From assembly GCF_026151205.1 (NCBI RefSeq), contig NC_087083.1, forward strand, positions 432,001 to 496,000: DNA of 64,000 bases, written 5' to 3'. How positions within the stretch are numbered: position 1 is the stretch's first letter; every line of letters begins with the position of its first letter. The notes beneath the pieces were generated by a model. It was not told where the DNA came from. It saw only the letters and a list, made by a program, of their open reading frames with translations, and did not search any database. The stretch comes from Bolinopsis microptera (lineage: Eukaryota; Ctenophora; Tentaculata; Lobata; Bolinopsidae). The position numbers were made by a program, and so were the translations under genes. Shown in pieces: positions 10,624 through 21,900 of the stretch.

Positions 10624-11038
10624 GCTCCCTCCCTCCCTCCCTCCCTTCCTCCCTCCCTCCCTCCCTCCCTTCCTCCCTCCCTCCCTCCTCCCTCCCTCCT
10701 CCCTCCCTCCCTCCCTCCCTCCCTCCCTCCCTCCCTCCCTCCCTCCCTCCTCCCTCCCTCCCTCCCTCCCTCCCTCCCTCCCTCCCTCCCTCCCTCCCTC
10801 CCTCCCTCCCTCCCTCCCTCCCTCCCTCCCTCCCTCCCTCCCTCCCTCCCTCCCTCCCTCCCTCCCTCCCTCCCTCCCTCCCTCCCTCCCTCCCTCCCTC
10901 CCTCCCTCCCTCGCTCCCTCCCTCCCTCCCTCCCTCGCTCCCTCCCTCCCTCCCTCCCTCCCTCCCTCCCTCCCTCCCTCCCTCCCTCCTTCCCTCCCTC
11001 CCTCCCTCCCTCCCTCCCTCCCTCCCTCCCTCCCTCCC
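10624..11038. repeat. (CCCT)n tetranucleotide tract, about 415 bp
   Basis: Near-perfect CCCT repeats with a few CTCCC/CTTCC interruptions. The minus strand is (GGGA)n, able to form G-quadruplexes. The long proline-leucine and glycine-arginine-glutamate ORFs across it are translations of the repeat, not genes. Confidence 0.95.
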
Positions 11039-11239
11039 AGCCGTCACTCAAACCATGGTGTGAAATGTGAATGGTAGTGGCTCTCATTAGAGCTGCGAAA
11101 ATAACACGAGTGCATATGCCTGGGGTTGCGTCCCGACTATGCTGCAGGGAAATCTGCACCGAAAGGGACCGTGGCCGCACCGCAAAAGAAAAGGAGATCG
11201 GCCCCTCGATCCTAGCTTGCTAGGTTGCGCCATTGTTGT

Positions 11240-11240
<1 letters not shown>

Positions 11241-11279
<39 letters not shown>
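11241..11279. repeat. (GT)n microsatellite
   Basis: About 19 GT units, immediately before the palindrome at 11285. Confidence 0.9.
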
Positions 11280-11281
<2 letters not shown>

Positions 11282-11284
11282 AAC

Positions 11285-11316
11285 TTTTTATCATCCGACA
11301 TGTCGGATGATAAAAA
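11285..11316. repeat. Perfect 32-bp palindrome
   Basis: TTTTTATCATCCGACA is followed directly by its reverse complement with no spacer. It abuts the GT tract. It may be a fused pair of transposon ends or a cruciform-forming site. Confidence 0.85.
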
Positions 11317-11689
11317 ACATTCTCACTCCCTCCCTTCCCCACATACTATACCTAAAATATGGGGTACATGGGGGCTTATCATTCGTAAATTTGTCCCGAT
11401 TTTTACGAATGAAGTTATTTTAATTAAATAACCTGCAAAAATGTAGATCTGCAGAAACCTAAACATTCTGATCCTAATTACCGGATTATGAAAAGTGAAA
11501 CTCGCTAAACCGGTATGTTTGTACCCTGATAGTGATTCCTATTTAATTTTCCTGTCACAACATTCTCTTCAGACTATAGTAAATGGGCAGGATGAAATGT
11601 TAAATTTTTTGGTATTATAATTAACGGATTGACATACGTTGCATGCCATTTTCGCTGATATTTGTGATACCCAGCAAACCCTACCGGCT

Positions 11690-12020
11690 GGGGTCTATCT
11701 CCAAAAGTAAAATAAATAGAACCTTCCGGTTTTCAACAAGATTTCCACCATTATGCATTTGGTGTGATAAGCAAAAATTGACAGAAGTGGTATTGGTAGT
11801 GTGCTGATTGTCAAGTATTTCTCTAACCAGAGCCCTCCCGCTTGCAGTAGCGCGCGACTGCCGAATGTCGTTGATGGAGAGGTTATAGTTTTGAAATTAC
11901 TGCCCTCTGAGCTGGGCACTGTCCAAGGAAGTGTGAGACAGTCTCCTCTCTGCTACACGTTATACTTGTATACCTGTACAGAAATCCAGCTGATCTTAAT
12001 TCGACAAGGAAAGTGAGAAG
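11690..12020 (-). pseudogene. LINE C-terminal (RNase H tail) fragment
   Basis: The minus strand encodes EETVSHFLGQCPA, matching EETISLFLGQCPA at the C-terminus of the LINE RNase H ORF at 44276-45030. Stops and frame changes follow within 20 residues. A short decayed remnant. Confidence 0.5.
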
Positions 12021-12055
12021 ATATAGAATTAACGTAAATGACCGTTCCTTATTAT

Positions 12056-12106
12056 ATTTTATTTTTGGTGTCATTATATTTATAATAACGACACCAAAAA
12101 TAAAAT
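12056..12106. repeat. Inverted repeat with 17-bp arms
   Basis: ATTTTATTTTTGGTGTC (12056-12072) pairs perfectly with 12090-12106 across a 17-bp AT-rich loop. Possibly a minimal MITE or a structured RNA. Confidence 0.8.
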
Positions 12107-13199
12107 CGAACTTCATTTTTGTTATAGCCATTTCCATGACAGTCTTAAATAAAATGATTGAGTCAGTCTGACTCTGACAAACCTCGGTGGACATTAACAG
12201 ACCGTAAAAGATTTTGACTGCACAAATATTATTTTCCAAACATTATAACTGGCTGGTCACACACATCTCAATTAAATTACCCTAGGTTACTGTTTTCCAA
12301 GTCTTGTCCTGTGAGTAAAGTATGTGTGAGAAAGGTTTAATAAAATGAATGTATATTTTTGAATTTTTAAATTTTAATTTGAGAATGAAGTATAAAGAAA
12401 TTTTTAATTAGCATTGTATAGTTTAAAATATTTATAGCTTATTATAACCATTGATAAATTTGGGCCATAATCTTTCGCCGCGCCAGCTCTCCAATATCCA
12501 CCTTGAAGCTGCATGTTTAATCCTTGAACTACACAATGTAAACTCAAGCATGTTTTAGTGTAGACTTTTTGTCACAACAAGACTGCAACCTATAGTAAAA
12601 ACTTTAAACAGAACCCCTAATGTCTGCTAACAATTTTCTTCTAATCCTAATGTGAGCCTTGTCTCTAAAAACTTAACTGAACTAGCATTTCGGTGTGTGC
12701 AAAAGCTTCCAGGCACGTGCATTCCTTGCCCCGTTAGTTACCTGTCCTTCCAAAACCAAACAAGCAGTCAAGGACAAAAAGTCATACAACCAAATGGGCA
12801 TTATATTTATGAATTGTTTTACATCTTTATATTCTGTAAAATGTGCTAAAATTAAATTTCTTGTTTCATTGAAATTTATTGTTTCATTGAATAGAATAAT
12901 AGTACCTACGCATATTGCTTATTTGACAAAAACGCCGCCGACTGCCGAGGTTTATAATTTATAAACTCGGCTTAATTTTACTACTTTTAATATCCTGTAT
13001 GTGATTTATTAGGCAAGAATATCGAAGACAACAGTTAACTTCCTGTATGCTATCTTAGATCACTGATCTATTTGGTCAGGAAATCCGAAGAAAATATAGG
13101 AAAGGAATGTGTCGTTGATTATGCTCACAAATTTCCTGCACATAAAAGCATTATAAAACTCGGATATCAAACATTATTCATGAATTCAGGAGACATAAA
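12107..13199. other. Unassigned non-coding DNA
   Basis: Only short chance ORFs. No repeat or gene recognised. Confidence 0.4.
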
Positions 13200-13854
13200 G
13201 AAGCTTTCCCTCATATGTAATATGTATATACTACATATATAAATATATATTAATATATATCGTCATTCCGCCGAATCATTATTCTTTATGTTTAATGTTC
13301 CTTTACCCTTCACACTCTATTTAGTCGATCAGTTTACCCGACCCAGGTTAATTTCGTTATTATCAGCCCACCTAAAGATTTTATTCCATTGAATATACAA
13401 AGCGTTTATTTTATCCTAGTCATCAGGATCACGCGTTGCAAGAAACTTTTTAGTTCATAGTAGCTATTTACAAGACTGGACTTAGACTACGTGGCAGGGT
13501 ACGATAGATTTATTGGAGGGAGTAAAATTACATTATAAATAAATGTGCAAAATCTATAAATGAAGTTAGGACGAATACTGTATTCCCTGTATTACAGTCC
13601 GCTCTGAAAAATGCATATATCCCTGAACAATCGCATATTATCCTCGATAACTCACTTTTCGTCTTGCACTTCAGGTAACAGGGAACTGACTTCCAATCGA
13701 ATTTCAATTAGATAATAGCGGTGTTTTATTGAAATAATGATCCCTGGAGGTGCAGTAAAAATCTTGGCTCGCAGACTGACAAGTCTGACATTACCATAGA
13801 ATCGCAAATTCCACCTTTGCGGCTTGAAAATATGATCTTATTACGCGACGTAGA
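13200..13854 (+). repeat. Left edge of the inverted duplicated block
   Basis: Matches 42605-43230 in inverted orientation, including the ATTCCGCCGAATCATTATTC and GACCCAGGTTAATTTCG blocks. A shorter fragment of the same sequence lies at about 31340-31450. No ORF. Confidence 0.7.
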
Positions 13855-13990
13855 CACTTGTTTTATTTACGTTGTTTTAATTACGTTATTTCATTTACAT
13901 TGTTTTATTTAGGCTGTTTTATTTACGTTGTTTTATTTAGGTTGTTTTATTCACGTTGTTTTATTTACGTTGACCACGTTTTTATTTACG
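13855..13990 (+). repeat. 14-bp minisatellite (TGTTTTATTTACGT)n
   Basis: About nine imperfect copies. The same unit is found at 42440-42600 (reverse), 43660-43835 and, degraded, at 19490-19640. Confidence 0.85.
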
Positions 13991-14039
13991 TTGACCACAT
14001 TTTGTTTTCTATATCATACTTTTTAAGTACACATTGGCA

Positions 14040-14630
14040 TACACTCAAATTCCACATTCACATTCCACATTCACAAGCATGTGAGCTCACCTGGTCCAAT
14101 GAGCGGAAAACAAGCTCTGATGACGTCATAGTCACGTGACCTCAGGCTCATAATCACGTGACATCAGACCCAATCAATTGGGTTCTGGCCTGGTCAGCTC
14201 CCTGTTACCTGATCTTGAGGTGACGTGCGACACCTCGTTAACCCAATCTATGTCTGAAAGGCAGATCACCGTGAGACCCCGGATCTCATTGGACCTATAG
14301 TGGTTAGCCATCGTGGTTTTTGTGGGATTAAGACCCACGAGTGCGTGAAATGTTCAGTTCTTTCAGTGAAGTTACACCAACTGTTACGCTGACTTAACTG
14401 AAGGTGGAACCGCATGATATTGGTACTGATAATTAATCTATTAATGACGTGGTTAAACTTGATGGGTTGTTTGCGACCCGGACGAGTGGGTGGTATGCAA
14501 CCGCAGTTAGGACACAGCGTCTAGCTCTGTTTGCGAACATCTGATTATCACGGGATTTTCACTAGCCTTCAGGAAATCGTTGCCCGCAACTTTTGTCGCA
14601 TGATAGCACCCGTGGCCTTCATAAAGTATT
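14040..14630 (+). repeat. Shared LINE leader unit with CRE and E-box motifs
   Basis: A non-coding leader present in inverted form at 41860-42400 and partly at 32515-32745 plus 37775-37825. It carries TGACGTCA and repeated TCACGTGA motifs near 14118-14165, typical of internal LINE promoters. In this copy it runs directly into LINE coding sequence at about 14631. Confidence 0.65.
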
Positions 14631-15960
14631 AATGGCAAAGTGTGCCAATGACCTAGCTCGAATCAAGAAACTTGAAGACGAGATTGGATTAATTTGCTAT
14701 GAGATCAAGGAAGCTATAGTCCACCATCTTGATCAAGGGTGAAAAGAGAGCAGTGGATAAAATTAGAGTCAATCATAAATACTTTTACTCATACGCTAAA
14801 TCCTTTCCTAAACTGCCCCGGATAAGTCCACTACCTACATTTACATTTACAGTGCCACCTCTCTCTAGTAGGGATACAGAACTGGTACTCACACCTAACC
14901 ACATCGTGAAGCTATTCTGAGATTAAGCTGGACTCTTCACCGGGGCCTGATGGTATTTCTGCTATTCTCCTCAAAAGATGTGCTTCAAGCTTGAGTGTTC
15001 CGATTCATCTCCTCTGGTCTGAGTCCATGTATACAGGCATCGGTCCCAAGTTTCTACAAGACTGATATGTCACACCGCTTTTCAAGAAAATTAGCAGGAG
15101 TGATGCCTGCTAACTACAGACCGGTTACTCTGAGCTCACATGTATTCAAAGTCTATGAAAGAGTGGTTAGGAAACACATGGTCAGCATCTCGAAACCAAC
15201 AATTTGTTATCCGACAAACATGGCCGCTTCAGATCGAACAGAAGCTGTTTGACCCAAATGCTCGATCACTTTGAACGACATCTTTGAAGGTTTACTCAGG
15301 GAAATACACAGACTCATATCTTACTTCGATTTTGCCAAGGCTTCAACAAAGTTGACTTGGACCTACTTTTGTTTTAGGTTAAGAGATACGGATTTCACGG
15401 CAAACTTCTAAGTTGGATCCAGTCAGTTCTCTCTGACCGTGAAACTGAACAGGTGTAGTCCTAAGGCTAAACGGTGTTTATTCGGTGTCAGGGTTCTATA
15501 AGTGGTGTCCCTCAGGCTCAGGGAAGTGTGTTAGGACCACAATGTTCATTTTGTTAATTAACGATCTAGAGGCTAGCTGTTACCTTCTTTTTACTTCTGA
15601 GGTAAGCTTCTTTGCTGGAAACTAGGGTCCCAAATGTATCGATTGCTTTGAGGACTGTCTGCTGCTTCAGGCTGATCTGTACGGTATTCTCGACTAGTCA
15701 CGCTGCCAACAACATTTAGCTCCACGAACAGAAGTTTGAGCTCCTGAATCGTCTCCACTACAGAAAGAGCCACGTTTCTAACTCCCTTTTTACGTGGAAA
15801 CTCTACTTTACAAGGTTTCCAGCGAGAACATACTACATCCCGTGAGAACGTCAGGGACCTCGGAGTTATGGTATCAAGCGAACCGAACTGGTCCAAACAG
15901 ATCAAAATACGTGATAGGACCGTAATGACTACTCTATATAAGTCTTTGGTCAGAAGCCTA
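14631..15960 (+). pseudogene. Decayed CR1/Jockey-type LINE reverse transcriptase
   Basis: Broken reading frames encode the same protein as LINE-2 on the minus strand at 39580-41850: an AKCANDLARIKKLEDE linker, NYRPVTLSSHVFKVYERVV, a DFAKA block and a VLGP block. Frameshifts are frequent, and many are one-base differences from the other copy. No endonuclease domain is present. It retains the uninterrupted site (15840-15850) of the 860-bp element found in LINE-2. The minus-strand ORF at 15591-16043 is a shadow. Confidence 0.75.
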
Positions 15961-18900
15961 CTAGAGTACTGTTGTCCGTTGGCCCTTTTAAAGGGGTGAC
16001 TGGGGGATCCAGCTTTTGGAAAAAGACATGGTCCCCGGGACAATCACCCTTTCCCCTGTCTGGGTTGAGTCCCTTTTGAGCAACAAACCCTATGATAGCT
16101 CATCTGTTTGAAAAGGGCCCAAAAAACGGGGGAAACTGACATTTTTAAAAAGTGAAGTAATTAAAGGAAGCACGTTTTTGTGTTTAAATTTTATTTTTTT
16201 AAAATTTTTTTTCCCTTTTGAAAACCGGCAACCCCCCGTTTTCCCGGGTTAAAGCTGCAGCTGGTCAAATTTCCCTGGTAGACTACTCGCCTTTCAAAGG
16301 TGGTCAGATCAAAATTTTGATAAAACCCCTCCCCCCTACGGGGTTTAACCTAAACCCAAAGGAACCAAAGTAAGAACTCCCCGGCCGTTTTAAAACCCCC
16401 TCACCCCCCAAAATCAGACATTTTACATTTTCACACTATTATCAAAAAATTTACGTTTTAAACAATAGAAGAAGATATCCACCAAAAAGTGTTAGATCAT
16501 TTTGCACAAGGTTTCCCTCTCCCCCTTTCTCAGTGAACCTCAAGCTTGACTCAGGCCCTTAGTTTTACTTTAAAAAAACGGTTTTACAAAAACCGGGTTA
16601 TCAAATTACATTATAGTTTAATCGTAAAAAAGAACTTATTTCAAAAAAAATAAAATCTAAAATCTTAACAAAAACCCCCAACAAATTTTACGGAGACTTC
16701 AGCCCTGAAAAATCAAATTTTAGTGCGCGAAAATTCGGGGGGTCACTGGTTTATTTGCAAAAAATTTTACGGGTTATCAAAAAAAAATTTATTCCCGCCC
16801 CGGGCGGGTCTGGGGCACAGCTATTATACAAAATTAGGGTTTTTCACAATAGCTATGAAGATATCCACCTTAAGTGTTAGATCATTTTGCAAAAAAGGTT
16901 TTCTCCCCCCCCCCCCCCCCCCCCCCCGGGCCCCATTGGAAACCCTCTAGGCTCGACTCAGGTCCAAAAACAAAGGGACCATGAACTGAGATTCTAAAAA
17001 AACCCCACAAGGCCCCGTAAAATTTTCTTTTTTAAAATCAGACTCAAAACTTTAGTGGCGGGAAATAAAAAAAAATTTCTCCTTTTAAATATCAAAAATA
17101 TTATTTTTTTAGAAAACATTTGAAAAAAACAGGATAAAGATTTTTTTTTAAGAATAATGACTACACCCCTAGTCCTACTAAATGCAAGCGCAAAAAGCTT
17201 CGAACTTTAAAAATCAAATAGAAATTTAGCTGGAAATTTTTGTAAAAAGGAGATTTTTTTTGGGTGTCCCCAATTTTTCCCCAACCAAGTTTTGGGCCGT
17301 ACCTGGCAGGGGGATGGGGCCCGGTCCCCAAAACTGCGTAGGGGGGCCAAGGACCTTGGGGGTTTTGGGGGTGATGGGGGCAGCCCCTTTAAACCTTGGA
17401 TTGAATGACCCCAAAAATGAAAAAAGTAATTTAAAAGAAAAAACCCTGCGGGTTTAAAAGCAAAATCCTTTTTCTGCTGTTTCTTTTTATTAACTGTTCT
17501 AACTGTAAAGTGTATTATGACCAGCCTTGAACTGTCCGGACATCTTCCAATTTTAAACTTTTTGCTTTTCCCAAATCCCCAAAAAAATTATTCGTCTGTT
17601 TGGGGAATAAAATTTAAAAATTGGGCCCACACTTTTTTAAGTATATTTTTTTTTTATTAAAAGCACATTAAATTTTAAACTTTAAAAAAAATTTACTTAC
17701 CCTAAGTAAGGCGGCGGGGGTTTTGTTTTAGGAGGGGAAATCGAAAACCCGGGGACAAATGGTTAGGACAAAACTTTAAACCTCCCTTTTAATTTCCCCA
17801 AAATTTTGGGGACAAAAAATTTTAGGGGCCTCTCCCCCAAAATTTTTTTGCAGACCAAATTAAATTGATAAATTTTTTCCGTTGCAAAATTTTTTTGAAA
17901 AACCAAAACTTTTGGGCCCTTTGGCCCTGGCCCTAAAAATCTATAAAAAGAGGCTTTTTCTTCTTATCCAAGTGAAATAATTTTTAAAAATTTAAAAATT
18001 TTTCAAATTTGGTATTCAGGGCCCTTGGGACCAAGAAAAAAGGGCCCTTATATTTTAAATAATAGAAATAACGGGAATACTAACACCCTACTAAAAAAAC
18101 CCAAAGGGCTAAATTAAAGGGATAACTAGAGATTTAAAAAGATCGGGCCAAAGGATTTTTCCTTCCCCCGTAAAGCGATCTACAAGCACCCTTATACCCG
18201 TTTCCCCAAAAAGGGGGGTTTTTTCCTTATTCACTGGCCCCCCTTTTTAAATATACAAAAATTTCCCGTTGATCCAACGACGTGTACTTCACGGGATCAC
18301 TTTTCCAAGCGGGTATCAATTTTCACATTGCCTGATGAAACCCCTCCATTGAGGACACACATTTTTTTCGGTACCATTTCGTCCCATTGCGAATAAATTT
18401 TTCTTAGCCGCCTTTGAAGATATTTCCGGGGCCCCTTAGATGATGGGTCAAATTAGCGGAACTTTCTGTGGGAAATTAGTTGTTGGCTGTCTTTCAGATC
18501 TTTTAGTTTTGTGTGTTTTTGGGCCCAAAAAAACATCGATATCGTAGCCCCCTTTCTGCCCCCCGGGGTTTTGATGGGGGCCCTTCGAACGATTTTTGGG
18601 GGGAAAAAGGGGTTTTTTCCCCAAAAAAACGGGAACCCTGGTCAAACCTTTCGCCCACCTGGTGGGGCGTCATAATGATAATTGTATGTAAAAAGGGGTA
18701 TGAAAAAATAGGGCTGAGTGTAAGTAAACTAAACAAATCGGGTTGAGGACAAAATTTTATAAACTTTTTAAAAATCATCTTTTTTGCTGTGCCACATCAC
18801 GTTTTTTTTATTAGTTACTGGGCAAAACCCGAAAATTTTTCAATTTTTAAACAACTCAGACACCCCCTTTTACATGCTTAAAATTAAAACCCCAAAATGA

Positions 18901-21900
18901 CGGGAAAAAAAGGAAAAATAATGAACTAAGGAAAAATATTTTAACTGAAATTTTAGTGGAAAATCTTTTTTTCGAAAAAATTTTGTCCCAAATTTTCGGC
19001 CCCCAAAATTTTTTAAAAATTTTTCTCCCCAAAAATTTTTGGGGCCCTCAAATAAATTGTGCCCCCTTTATAATGGCACAAAAATTTTTTGGGGAACTAA
19101 GGTAAAGCTATATGTAGGAACAAATCTTAACATAAATTTGTTAGGGTTTTGAAGGGAGAAAATAATAGGGTCAAAAAATTTTTTTTAATGAACTAAAAAC
19201 CTCTTTGCAGCTAGTTCCGGGGGGAAGGCCCAGTTTTTCTTGCACTTGCATCTTTTGCAAATTATCCCATATATGTTAAAATTTTCCCTTTATTTTTTAT
19301 AGGACGGCCCTTGCCCCAAATAATCATTGGGGGTTTAAGACCGGTATTTTTGTCATTTTTTTGCTTCTCCAATGATAAAATTTAATATGGCGGTGTTTAT
19401 TGAAAAAGGGACCCTGGGGGCCCCCGTATAAATTTTGGGTCCCAGACTGACTTTAACCATAAAATCGTTTTCGCAAATTCCCCCCTTAAAATTTTTTTTT
19501 TTTTACGTTGTTTTTTTTACGTTTTTTTTTTTACTTATTCTATTTACTTTGTTTTTTTTACGTTTTTTTTATTTAGTTGTTTTTTTAGGGTTTTTTTTAA
19601 ATTTACGTTGTTTTATTCAGGGTTTTTTTATTTCGTCTGTTTAGGCTGGGGATAAAAATAAAAAAAAAATAAAAAACATTTTAAGAATATTTACTTTTTT
19701 TAAAAAAGCACTTTAAATTTAAAAACATATAAAAAATTTACTCAATTTTCCCCTTAAATTCTGCACTAGTTTGATCTTACCCCAAAAATTGAACGTGGAA
19801 ATTCGATTAAAATATAAAAATTTTTTCGAAATAGTTGTTTTCCCCCTGAATAAAGGGGTTTAAAACAAAAAATTTGGATTATTCTTATAATGTTTGTAAA
19901 AAAATTTTCTTTAAATTAAGGAAAATAGATAACAATTTTTGTTTCTTTTTTAAATTTTAAAGGGGTTTTTTAATGAGGGGTTTAAAAAGGAAATGACGTT
20001 TAAGACATCATTTTGACGACCCACTGGGGTTTCCACAGAAAAAGGGTTTAACATTTTATTTTTATTTGTAAAATATTTACTAGCAGTGGTGTTACCACAC
20101 ACAGCTTACCCCCATCATCGAAGTTTGGAAATATCTTCAAACTTAAAACAAAAACACTTCATCATATGGTCTAAACAGTCTCCCCCATCCATACAACTAT
20201 ATCCTCGTCTCAACGAGGATTTGAACACAAGCCCTTTTTACGACAGCCTCAATAACCCCGGATCCACTAACCCCCTTAAGAGACCCAGTTTGGATAGCTC
20301 CAGTCCCAGCTATCCATCTGATCTTAAGGTGTCACCCTTTGGGGGAAATTTGTGGGGTAAGAAAAACCCAGATGAGGGGCCCCAAATTGGTAGAACCGTG
20401 AATCCATTTTGGGAAACCCCAAAATTGCCCAAATTTTACAAAAAAACCCCCAAATCGCGACAAAGTCAATACTAAAATCGGGGAAACGGTTAATGATGGA
20501 CCCGGGAAAACACCAAACTGACACTCGGCACAAAAACATCAAATCATCAAAAATAAAAAACACTACACCCCGCAACAACAGAAAAAATTTACAAAACTGC
20601 AGTGCACCTCATCACAGGAATTTTGGGTTAAACAAACCCTCCATACCATCCCCCAAAACAAGCACCAGCGCTTTTTCCCATGGCGGGGACGGAAAAGGGA
20701 AAATATCTCCTCTTTCTAGGCCCGTATCCGGTATTTTCCCAAAAAAAAGGGCAATATTTCCAGGCTATTTCCCCCTCCGTTAATGACCCTATTTTGACAA
20801 CCAAAAAACATCTTTCCCCTATTTTCAACTTCACAAACCACAAAAACCCTTTAAATTTTTGGCCCCGAGGGGCTGGGACCGGGCCGGAGGGAACATAGCG
20901 ACTACTTAAAAAACATCGTCTTAGTCACCTTTCCTTTCCCCGCCCCGTGCCACTTAACGTAATACCCGCCCCTTTTTACAACACTTTCCATCATCCTACC
21001 CTCACATAAATAGGCCCGTCCCGGCCCCAAAAGGTAGGCCCAAAACATCCACATTTCCCAACCTTCGTGGGGCCCCCCAGTCCCCGGGTTTTCTTATATA
21101 AAAAAGACAAACAAAAAAGGTGGTTAAAAAATGGCCCAAAAAAGCCCAAAAAATGACCTTTTTAAAAAAAAAGGGAAAAATTTTTGAAAAGTTAATCAGC
21201 CCCAAAAAAGTCATAAAACCTTTGGGAAAATTTTTGTGTCGGTGATCGAATTTTTTTCCGACATTGTAGCTTTATTACATTGTACTATCTTTGCACTCCC
21301 GCACTGCCAATGGGTTTCCCCCATCACGGGAAAATATAGACCCTTTATAAGGTAATGTGACGTCACCTTTTTCCCTGACCCTTGGCACAAATAAATGATA
21401 ACTGTGCCTGCAGTCACGTGAGGGGACGGGAAATTTAGCTAGGCGGGGGTTTTGAAAACCGTGCGCGACGTTTCCCAATTTAGTTTTTCACGTACGTTGG
21501 CACGCGTTAAAACAATAAATTTTACTTATGGTCATTCAACGACCCCCATGACAACGTCATGGTGACAAAGTCATAGTATGGTCGGGGCCCTTTAAAATTT
21601 GGAATAAACTAAGGGCACATTCTTTCAAATTTCCCTTTTCAATTTTGCTACGACACCTCCTTTTTAAAATTTTGGGTATTCATTATCTTGCTTTGAATCA
21701 GGGGTTAAACATACAAATTTAAAAAGGTAATTTGGGGGCCCGTTTGTACGGGACCAGGGAAAAGAGTGGGATCTTGGGGTCCACACCTTTTGAAAATTTG
21801 CACTAATAGTGAGTGGGGCGACGATAAGGAAGTGTACTTCTACTCACGGACGGGGGACTTGCAGGAAAAACTCCCGGCCCCAACCCTTTGTAAATAAATG

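Noticed and set aside
10624-11038. CRISPR-like or structured regulatory array
   Set aside because: Units are 4 bp with no spacers; a plain microsatellite.
10590-11180. Long glycine-arginine-glutamate and proline-leucine ORFs on both strands
   Set aside because: They are translations of the (CCCT)n repeat with no unique coding sequence.
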